NCBI RefSeq assembly: GCF_026212465.1
Contig: NC_080057.1
Location: forward strand, 25,298,647-25,362,646
Direction of reading: 5' to 3'
From: Amaranthus tricolor
Taxonomy: Eukaryota; Streptophyta; Magnoliopsida; Caryophyllales; Amaranthaceae
Length of the DNA stretch: 64,000 bases
A program made the translations under genes and the position numbers. How positions within the stretch are numbered: position 1 is the stretch's first letter; every line of letters starts with the position of its first letter. Below the pieces are notes generated by a model. It was not told where the DNA came from. It worked only from the letters and a program-made list of their open reading frames with translations, and made no database searches. Below are positions 39,763 to 58,500 of this stretch, piece after piece.

Positions 39763-40872
39763 ATATATCGTATTGCTTAACATTAGCGCCCTTTGAAATT
39801 TTCGACTAGTGCATTAAGGCAACCACTGCCTCTTGTACGAGTGGTTGAGTAATGATGTAGGATCACCTACATCTAATTCTCATGAGCTAGCTAAGATCAA
39901 TACAATGATACATCAAACGGAAGACGCTCATATTCAAAGTCCAAATGTCAAGCCCTTTAATTTCGTAGTCATGAACTAAGTCTTCATTAATTTGAGTTTT
40001 TTATTTCATTTCAAATATTTGAGTCCTTTAGAAATGATTAAGCCAAATTTAGCATCAAGCTTAATCATGTCTCATATTTAGTTAGTTGAGTTGTAATTTA
40101 CTTTTAAGTCTATTATTTATTTTTGGCTCAAATGAGTTCAAAATTTACAAAGCGTACGAAGCAAGAATCGAAGCAAAACATTCAGCCATAAAAGCAACAA
40201 AATGGCTGAAAATCATCAAGGATATATGAAGATTATTGAAGGACATTTGCAAATCAATTCAAATCAAGCCAATCACTTTATTTCGTAACATCCTCTACAT
40301 TTAAAAATATAGTTGTTAGAGACTTACTTTTATCCACTAGATTTAAAAATATAGCTGTTGGGAGCTTATTTTTGTATAATATTCAGATTTTTCTTGCAAC
40401 TTGTAATCTTTGATAGCTGAATTCTTTAGTATAAATAGGCTACTTGCTCTCTTGTAATTCATTCACTTCCATTAAATCTTTAATACAAACAACCTTTGAG
40501 CATTTCTTGTTCTTTCTTTGCAATTTAATTTTAACTTGGAGTAGTTAAAAGTAAGTTGAAGTTCCTTTGCTTTTCAGTCTTTTGGCTAAAGATTGAATGT
40601 GTTCTTTGGAGCCCATAGCTTTAATTTCATGGTGAATTCTGTATCAAAATTAAACCTTTGGTTCAACCATTTTTAAGTTATTCAATCAACATATCTTTCT
40701 TAATTTTCCTTGTTTCAAACCACAAAATCACCAAACAATTCCATTACAATTGAAACTGATCAGCCTTATTTATTAAGTTCGAAACTTCAAAATACAAACG
40801 TGTGTTTATAGTTTGGTTCTTGTTTAATACAAAGCCAACCTAAATCAAGTAACATGCACAAAATGCTCGGCT
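39763..40872 (-). pseudogene. Relic of BAM1 last-exon 3' end, split by the solo LTR
   Basis: Segments 39763-39852 and 40848-40872 together repeat the last about 20 codons of the BAM1 coding region plus the stop and 3' flank. The reverse reading contains HVTQPLVQEA followed by a terminal LMH and stop. The unbroken counterpart is at 46971-47080. Confidence 0.75.
39853..40847. mobile_element. Solo LTR, 995 bp, specific to the left unit
   Basis: Begins TGATGTAGG and ends AAATCA, with the 5-bp target duplication agtaa on both sides (39848-39852 and 40848-40852). The right unit has a single agtaa at 47056-47060, the empty site. A TATA-like tagtataaatagg near 40428 and an AT-rich 3' half fit the promoter and R region of an LTR. 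No internal domain or second LTR is present. Confidence 0.88.
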
Positions 40873-40916
40873 GATACATCGTATTGCTCGACATTTGCAT
40901 CCTTCAAAATTTTCGA

Positions 40917-44757
<3,841 letters not shown>

Positions 44758-44858
44758 TAACGTAGATTTTGAGCTTTATGTTGACTTTGAAATGAAAATA
44801 ATTTAGAGCTTTGGTAAGAGTGACGAAGTACTGATATTTTTCAATGTTGAGAATTATG

Positions 44859-44870
44859 GCCTTTTATAAG
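44859..44870 (-). promoter_or_regulatory. TATA box of BAM1 copy 1
   Basis: Reads cttataaaagg on the minus strand, about 105 bp upstream of the ATG. Native upstream sequence ends at about 44993, roughly 235 bp before the start codon. Confidence 0.6.
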
Positions 44871-45215
44871 AAAAATGGTTCAAGTTACACGTCGGGTCTC
44901 TTTACCATTTATCGGGAATAATCTATACTATTGATTACATCTAAAAAATTTAATTTTTGCATATTATTTTGTTGACACCACCCTTTTTCACATATAATAA
45001 ATGAAGTATCTGGGTCAGCTTGCGCACGCCAATATTCTTAAGGGACTTAAAGTTAACGACTAGAAAAACATCTGATAGTCCTAAAGAGACTCAGACATGT
45101 GATTTATACAGTGGATCGAATATTTATTATTTATGTTTTGAACTAATTGTGATTGATTGACGGTCATTAATTCTTCTATTTTATATGTCAAATATCAATA
45201 GAGTTTTTAATTATA

Positions 45216-45468
45216 TTCCCTCTGTTTCACTGAAAATAGGATATGTATTTTTTTGACACTATTTACTTGTTAGTCTTAATTTATTTTTTTATTTTAATCT
45301 ATAATTTAAAGCATAGTTAAATGAGATTTTAATTGATTATCTCAATGCAAAGATTATTAATATTCACTTTTTATAATATTTAGTTATGTATAATAAGATA
45401 TGTTAAGCATAAAATAAGTACATTAAATAACGTAAGAAAGCAAACGTCGTGAAAATAAATAAAGAGAG
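45216..45468. mobile_element. Stowaway-like MITE, copy in right unit
   Basis: The positional counterpart of 34316-34568, with the same TA flanks and nearly the same sequence. Confidence 0.7.
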
Positions 45469-46970
45469 TATAATTGAGTTGATCAACTTAAAGAGACTCG
45501 GGCCAAAATTCGCTGTTTGTGGATGTGGAGAGTAGATATATAATAAGTGTATAACCCAGTGTTTGTGCTGTGAGGAATTTGTTTCCTTATGTTGTGCTTG
45601 TGCACCTATAAATTATAATTAGGTAGCTACATATTTTTATAGATTGATGATTTTATCAACTTCTTGAGTGCATTTACAACTAACCTTACAAGTCATAGAG
45701 AAAAAATATATGAATAGTATAAATCTACACGTATAAAAAAATAGTAAAATTAGACTAAAGAATGCTATTATGTTCAAACAATATGATACTCCATCCTATT
45801 CAATGCAAAAAATACAAAATTGGGATTTTAAAACCCATCCATGTGCTGGTAGACTGCGATGATATAGAAGAGGACAACTTTTTGTATCGGACAATTTGTA
45901 TGTAAACACCGGCCCATATATAAAATAAATAATTTAGCTAATACAAATTATTAATAATATAAGCTCTTTACTTTTAGGATGTTTGAGCAATATATAATAT
46001 CTCACAAGAGTAACTCATAGAAGAGTTAAAGAGTTATTATTGGCATGCTCTCAATCACAACACTTAAAAGTAGCTTGTTGTTTGCTAGATTATGAGGTAA
46101 GGTTTGAGAATACCTAAAGACAAGAAGAGATAGAGAATGAATCCTTTTTGCGGGTGATTGTTTAGAAATTCTTCACAAATGAGGAAGATTCTACATCAAT
46201 TAAGTCGGTCATAAATTTTAAAAGGCTCAAAGGTAAGATAACAATTGTGAGCCCCTAGTTATTATATAGAAGTAAGATAATAGAAGTATTAAGATTAAAT
46301 ATATATGAATTTAAGTTAGGCTTGTTCTAGTTTTTTGGGATAATCTCACGGTGCATGTCCCTCTTGCCCTCTCATAAGGTCGGCCCTGACATCATTAAAA
46401 TAGAAAGTTGTAGACTTGCATATAATATTGGTAATCATTCTAATTCCATATGATTTTGGGGAAAAAATGAACCTCATCAGGTGTGGTGTAAGTGAGTCAA
46501 CACTCATTACTTGTGGATTGGGTATGTCCATATCAGTGGGCACATAGGGTAATTATGTAACGAATTGTTACGGTCTAACAATGATGAGGATCGAAACCTA
46601 TATCCAATTTGAAAAAAACATTCGACAACTAAGTCAACCCATTATTCTCGACTTGTGTGCCGGATCAAGTTTTTAAATTTTGGTGGTTTGGAATGAGGCA
46701 GCCCTGTTGAAGCTGCTAGGGCTTCATCTAGTCAAAGTAAAACCGGTTGTGAAATCAATGAGTATATTATAACATTATCAAGAATCACAATGGGTGTAAG
46801 ATTACTGGATATTAGCAGTTTTCAAAGGGTTTTACTTCACATGGAAGAACATAAAAACCATAATAATACAAAGACTGTACAGATTACTCAAATGCAGAAT
46901 ACGACAATTTGACAAACAGTATGAAAGACGTAAGGCACAAATTACCGATTCTGATTCATGGCAGCGTATA

Positions 46971-47080
46971 ATATATCGTATTGCTTAACATTAGCGCCCT
47001 TTGAAATTTTCGACTAGTGCATTAAGGCAAACACTGCCTCTTGTACGAGTGGTTGAGTAACATGCACAAAATGCTCGGCT
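46971..47080 (-). pseudogene. Relic of BAM1 last-exon 3' end, right unit
   Basis: A 110-bp unit directly followed by the homologous 110 bp that includes the true stop codon (47125-47127). It arose by a short tandem duplication before the large one, since both units carry it. Confidence 0.75.
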
Positions 47081-47124
47081 GATACATCGTATTGCTCGAC
47101 ATTTGCGTCCTTCAAAATTTTCGA

Positions 47125-51688
<4,564 letters not shown>

Positions 51689-51766
51689 TAACGTAGATTT
51701 TGAGCTTTATTTTGACGAAAATAATGTAGAGCTTTGGTAAGACCGTAAGAGTAACGAAGTACTGAT

Positions 51767-51832
51767 ATTTTTCAATGTTGAGAATTTATGGCCTTTTATA
51801 TTTTTCAATGTTGAGAATTTATGGCCTTTTAT
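51767..51832 (-). promoter_or_regulatory. 33-bp tandem duplication spanning the TATA region of BAM1 copy 2
   Basis: Units 51767-51799 and 51800-51832 are identical. Each carries ggccttttat, which reads ataaaaggcc on the coding strand, so the gene has two TATA-like boxes 33 bp apart. Copy 1 has only one. Confidence 0.75.
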
Positions 51833-52705
51833 AAGAAAAATGGTTCAAGTTACGCGTCGGGTCTCTTTGCTATTTACGTGAATAATTTCTACTATAATTA
51901 TATTTAAATAATTCAATTTTTATATATTATTTGCCAACACCATCCCTTTTCACATTTTAACCAACTATTATAAATACCTATTAACCATTACACTTACTTC
52001 TTCTTCCAACTTATGCTTTTTCATTGTTCCAACTTTATTCCTCTTGGGTAGTAGATGCTTATAATAGTCGATTAAAATGTGAAAATGAATGTTATTGGCA
52101 AATAATATACAAAAGTTTGATTATTTAAAAATTATCAATAGTATGGATTATTCACGGAAATGAACAATATGTGGAATTATTTTGGGCAAATTTTCCTTCT
52201 GCTCTTTTTATTTTGTATTATTATAATTTTTATAAATACATTTATTATGTTTTTAAATCTCATTTATATATTTTAATTTATATTTATTATGAATTGTATA
52301 TATTTTAATCTCATTTTTTATATATTACTCTTTAAATTTAAAGCAAACATTTTATTCATGATCTGTATAAATATTAAGGTAAAAAGAGAACCACAATAAA
52401 AATATCTAATTACGTATATAAATTAAGAACGACTACAATAAAAAAGTTTCTACATTTACAAATAAAAGAGAAGACCAAAAAAAAGCTCCACATATATAAA
52501 TTTAAGACGAGATGAGATAAAAAAGTGTTCAAGACTTGAAGGACTATATGTGTTAAAAATAGCAATTAAAACGAGTTGGCCTCAAAATAAAGTGTGTTAT
52601 GTACTCTAAATTGGAAGGAGTACGAAGTATTTATTTTTCTTAATAAATAACTCATTTTTTATTTTGCTGCTAATTCACAAAGTAAAATGAGTCGTCGATT
52701 TGTGA

Positions 52706-52782
52706 CACGTGTGATTAGAAAACACGTGGAGGTGAAAGATGTACAGGAGGATTTGACGGCTGAGATTTCTAGGCTGCACGTG
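52706..52782. promoter_or_regulatory. Cluster of three CACGTG (G-box/ABRE-like) sites
   Basis: Exact CACGTG at 52706, 52723 and 52777, about 1.0-1.1 kb upstream of the BAM1 copy 2 start. Two more lie at 53719 and 53832. In plants this word is bound by bZIP and bHLH factors in ABA and light responses. Whether these sites control BAM1 is an inference. Confidence 0.4.
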
Positions 52783-54246
52783 AGTATGCATGGGGGTTAA
52801 AAATTTGCTTAAATTGATGTCCAAATAAATAAACAAATTCCATGGGTGGCTAAACTTATACTCTTTTTTAAAAAAAAAAATTTTGAGATATATTTTTTTT
52901 ATCTTATCGATGTTATTCTCTCTTGTTTTGAATTTTGATAATGGTTTTACTTTTTTTACGACTTATTTAATAGATATTAGATTTAAATTAACACAAAAAT
53001 TTATATTTACTAGGAATTAATTTACTTTTAATCTCAAAAAAAAATTATTTACTTTATAAAATTCTTAGGAAATATTTCTAAATTTTTATATTTGGTTACC
53101 ATTTTAAAATTTCCAATTATGCACAACTCAATAATAATCAAGTATTATTATGGAAATTAAATTCCTACAAATTGTAAGCATTAACTTCCTTTAAACTTTA
53201 ACTTCAAGTGTGATTGATTTTTTTTAAATCAAACACAATTAATTTTGGTCATTTCCTTTAAATTTACAATTCCAAAAGGAATAAAATCCCATCAAACAGC
53301 CTCTTAGTCTCTTCTATAAATTTATACTTTATTTGTCTTTTGTATTTAATATTATTTTCCATTTTAAGTTATCATTTTTATTTTGTTTTGCCACTTATTT
53401 TTTTAGCTTGACCATAGTGGATCTTTTAAAGTTTGACCATCAACCAAATTATTCACATTTAAAAAAAAAATTAAATGGGTTAAACTTAAAGAGCATAATT
53501 GCCTAAAATTAGAGAGTAACCAATATTTTTAGTTTTTAGGCCAAATCATGTTAAGTCGTTTTACGAAAAGACAAAGTAGCGCGTTAAAGATTAGTATTTA
53601 CTTTGCCTAGAATTTAATGGATTGGGCTTGAGACTAGCGCGTTAAAGAGACAATCTCTTAAGGCACTGCCCGATAAAAATTTGTCTAGCGCGTTATTAGA
53701 GCAGGGATGAGATAAGGACACGTGTCGCAGTATTGTGGAATCACGGAAGTGTGTCGTTACATAGTGAGGATGGGGCAAGGAAGAGTTAAGGGAACACCGA
53801 AAGAAAGGAGGGAAAAGTAAAGACTAAAGAGCACGTGGCGAAGATTTTGGGATTTTAAAAGTTGGACGGTGATAGTCATGGGCATGGCTGCCTTATGAGT
53901 GTAAGAAGTGGTTGGATTCCGAGAACTTTGGTAAAGAAACTGATGGATCTTATTTGTTGAACTCTTTTGTAAAGTGTACTCATCCTTTCAGCTTAATTTT
54001 AAAAAAGATTGATAAATTATTCATATTATTGAATTAATCATTTGTGTTGATATGTGGGCAAGTTTATATTTACTATGGGTAGTCACCGATAGTCTGATGG
54101 GTCGGTGTGTTACATACAGGGCCATAAAATCAACCTATTTATTTAATTGATTACTTTAAGATCACTGATAAGTAATATCTGTAAGATGTATGTATATATT
54201 GAATTAATCCAACAGAATTAATTTCATCATGAGAAAATAAAAGAAA

Positions 54247-54736
54247 GGGAAATTCCACATGGTAGCATCGAACTTTCATGAAACGCCAGTGGTAACACTT
54301 TTGTAAGATTTTTCCACATGATAGCATTTAATTTATGTCTTATCTAACTATCGACTGCCGTAGCATTTTCCTTTAAATTCTTGTCATATTCCGTTTACTT
54401 CACCAATTTGACATTTTTACCCTTATTAAGTATTGATTGTTGTCTTTATAATTTGCCCTAAACCATTTTTATACTCTCAAATGTTTATTTCACCATTTTA
54501 ACGTTTAATTCATCAACGCTCTCAAATGTTTAGTGCAAATTATAAAGACAAGAACCAACACTTAACAAGAGTAGAAACGTCAAAATGGTGAATTTAACGG
54601 AAATCGACAAGAATTTAATGGAAAATGCAACGAAAATTAGATAAAGCATAAATTGGATGCTAATACGTGGAATAATCTTACAAAAGTACTACCACCGACA
54701 TTCATGAATATTCCATACTACCATGTGGAATTTTCC
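54247..54736. mobile_element. Mutator-type foldback MITE, 490 bp
   Basis: A perfect 9-bp target duplication taaaagaaa lies at 54238-54246 and 54737-54745. The left end gggaaattccacatggtag pairs with the right end, whose reverse complement is ggaaaattccacatggtag. The pairing continues inward with mismatches. A 9-bp duplication is the Mutator superfamily hallmark. Confidence 0.82.
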
Positions 54737-55590
54737 TAAAAGAAATGGTTGATTTTTCATACTTGGAGTATGGTAATCATGCTAAGTTAATTCATAATGT
54801 ACTTGAAATATTTGCATGATTTGATTTTCACATATTACGTTTGGATAATATTTATAAAAGGAAGAAAAAAGGAAAATAGAGAGAATATTTGATTTATTTT
54901 CTAAATATTTCTAATTTTAAAAGGATTTACATTGTTTAAAACATAAAATCCTTCTTTCATTTCCTTCCCAAATATTTAAAATTTTAAAAGGATTTATATT
55001 GCTTAAAATGTAAAGTCCTCCTCTTATTTTCCTTCCATTCCATTTCCCTCCTTTTCCTATTGCCCTATTGGTATCCAAATGAAAGAAATAATCCTTTCAT
55101 TTTCACTCCTTCCTTTTCCTCTGTTCCCTCATACTTAAAGAATGTGATTAGTTATTGAACAAGAATGAAATAAGACAACTATATATCTCTACAATTCATA
55201 TACAAATAACATAATTGAATTGAATTGAATTGAAACAGCTAACAACCCTTATATAGTTATATTCAAGTTCGACGAAACACAGCCATATACATGGAAAACC
55301 TATCACCGACAATGTAACAAACTCAAATGAACAAAGAAGGTAATCAAGTAGAAGCAGCAGCACCCGAGCGAATGTAGTAGAAACATAATCATACACCTAG
55401 GATTTGTTTTTAAACTCGTAGAAATGAACGCATGCGATTTTATCACATCCCACCTCCTAAATCCAACGGGAAATAAGTAATACGTATTAAGATACAGGTA
55501 TAAATCTGTACGTGCAAACAACCACACGAAACACCTCGAGAAATTAACAGGAGAAAAGTCACCATATCCATGCACCCGCTTCTGAAGCTT

Positions 55591-58500
55591 TCATGACATT
55601 GGAGACGACTTAGCAGCAAGATGTGTCATTGCTCGACGATGATACAAAGACCGCAGTTTCTTGAATTTCTGTACAAAGGCCGCAAGCTCAATCTCTTTAT
55701 CAAGGAACTGGCTGTGGAGTTTGTCGGATTCTTCATCAGTCTTGTTCCTTTCCTCTGCAAGAAACAGCATATATGATAATAGTACAATTTAGCTTCTTTA
55801 ACTCAACAACTAATACAAAATTCTTCACTTCATTACAAAGACATAACACTTTGTTTTAATACAATTTAATTAGAAGGGAAAACAAAGGGAGGAAAGCGAA
55901 AAGGAAGGGAAGGGAATATTTGGGCAAGTTTGGCTTTGTTTGTTTAGGATTGAAAAGACTTGAGAAGAAGTTAAAGCATTTTCCTTCCAAATCTTTCCAC
56001 AATTCCACATTTGGAGAGTTTTGGTTACTAACAAAAAAAGTTAGTTTTTTTTAGCATTTGCTCAATGTGGTTATTAACAGAATTAAGGGTCTGTTTGGAT
56101 GGAAGGAAATTAAGGGAAAGGAAAGAGAGAAATTTAGAGGAATGAAGGATCCCTTGTTTGGATAATAAAATGGGAGTGAAGGCATTTGGAGGGGAAGAGA
56201 TTTAAAGGGATTAGATGAATAATGTTTGTTAAGATCTCAATCTCTCCAAAGTTGAAAAGATTTGGAGGAAAAACTCTCATCTCCCTATTTTTTTCCTTTC
56301 CTTCCCTCCTAAACAAACAAGAGTTAATTTTCTTCCATTTCTCTTCCCTTCCCCTTCCATCCTTTCTTTTCTCTCCAAAATTATTATTCAAACGTAGCAT
56401 AGGAGACGTAATCTCTTCAAATTCCTTCCTTCTAAATCCCTCGCCTCCTAAATTCCAAAACAACATTCCATTACCCCAATAACATTAAATGCTCCCACCT
56501 AAGTGGAGTTTAGAGGTCAGATTTACGCAATCTTACTCTTGTTTGTGCTAACACTAACAAAGATGTTGTTTCCGATAGACCTTTGGTACATAACATCATG
56601 TGCAACTTCACAAATATACAAAGTGCACATGTGCAACTTCACATACATACAAAGTGAACATGATTTAATGAGTTATTTTTTACTATAATTCATTATAATC
56701 CGAAACCAAAAAACCATAAATTTTTGACCCCATAAAAATAAGGAACAACTAAATTGGTATCCAAACAAAGAAAATTATATCCCTTCAAAACCCTCTCCTT
56801 CCTTTACCTTCATTTCCCTCAATCCAAACAAAGTGTAAATATCAGCAACCTTATGAGTGTGTACGAGTTCTTTTGATATATGATTAAAGGAATAATGTTG
56901 GTGCAAGTTTTTTTGGATGGAAAGATATTTATTGTGTGAGAGAGGTTGAATAAATCTTAACCTTTTTTTGGTCTTTTACTATTGATTTTTGTAACTGACA
57001 AAATCATTTTCATTCAGACAAATTCCGTGATAGTAGCAAAGCATGGTGTGGCTTAGAAATTACGAGTACCTTGCAATCTGCGCAGAAGAGAATCTGAAGA
57101 GTAGCACTTCAAAAGATCCTCCTTTTTCTTTTCTAAGTCATTTAGTTTCTCGGAAGCTGCAGCTAGCTCAGTCGTTCGGATGATTCTGCACTAAAAGCAA
57201 CATAAATAAACCAGAACTTAAAAGGTTTCATCAATCTATTTTAAAATTATAAAATATCAGATAAGTCTCTAAGTTGAAACTTGTAAGGGTCAAACTCACC
57301 TGATTCCTCAGCTCCGCTATCTGTGGCTCCTTGTCCAAATTAGATCCTAATAGACGTGAAATGTCGTAAGCATCACAAAGCTTTTTTTATTTTTTAACAA
57401 ACTAAGTATCAAAATTATCCACTAAACGTACTGGCAAGTTGGAGCATCTCTTTTTGTAATTCATCTCTTACCTAACCATGAAAGTTGATAAAACAACAGG
57501 AGAAATAGTCAGATACTGCATTAAAAGCAAGCAATTCAACAAATAGAATCAATAACAGAAAGAAATAGGGATAGCAATTAAAGGACCCGAGTAAAACATG
57601 ACGTTAATCAGATATGAGTTGGGCCTTATCTAAGATCCAATCCAAGTTTTCCTAGAATGCAATTATAACTATTAGCATGTCAACTATCAGGTATTCGTAA
57701 TATATGAGGTTAATCAGATATGAGTTGGACCTGAGGTGAAGAAAAGTTCAGGCACTAAAATAAAATAACAAAGCGAAGAAACACATGAAGATGAACGTCC
57801 TGGATTACTCACATTGTTTTGAGCCTTAACTTGATCAAGAGCAAGTAAAAATTGGTTGTAGGCATCTTTGTCATTCAAAAGCTTCCTTAGTTCATCAACA
57901 CTACATTACAAGACAGCACAAATAAATTTATCAGCAACTGACAAGTAACATTGCAAAAAACAAATGCAAGAAGAGATTGGGTCAGAATCACAATCCTCCT
58001 CCCCCTTTTTCTTTTTCACAACATAACAAAAACAAGACATCAGAAAATGGGTCACCCTGCCGTAATTTGGAGCTTTCAACATAAATTTCAACTCTAATCC
58101 AATGTTCCAAGACTATGTGACATTCATGATGCATGTTAAATACTTCTACAAAAATAGGACTTTGCATATTCTATTCAGATCAGGAAAGTGAACTTAGGTT
58201 AAATACCTCTAAAAAAATATTAAGATTTTTTCTTATCCTCAGAAATACTTTAGGGCTACAAACAATCCATGATATCCACTTTTGAACCGAGCCAATAGAA
58301 CTTGGCTAGATGTAACTTCAAACTCCACATGGAAAACACCGATTCAGTCTTTTACCATATACTATTATAATACATGTATTTAATAAAGCCAAGGATATTA
58401 AATAACAGATCAACAGAAATTAACAATCACCTCTTGTCCTTCAATAATGAAATTATTCCAGAAGCTTCCGCTGGTGAGACATTTGATGGGGACTGTGGCC

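Larger units (their letters stand above)
51956..55590. other. Intergenic region between BAM1 copy 2 and VPS37
   Basis: AT-rich. It includes a CACGTG cluster (52706-52782, plus 53719 and 53832), a Mutator-type foldback element (54247-54736) and a family B-like repeat (about 54830-55085). The promoter of BAM1 copy 2 lies at the left side. No gene was seen. Confidence 0.5.
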
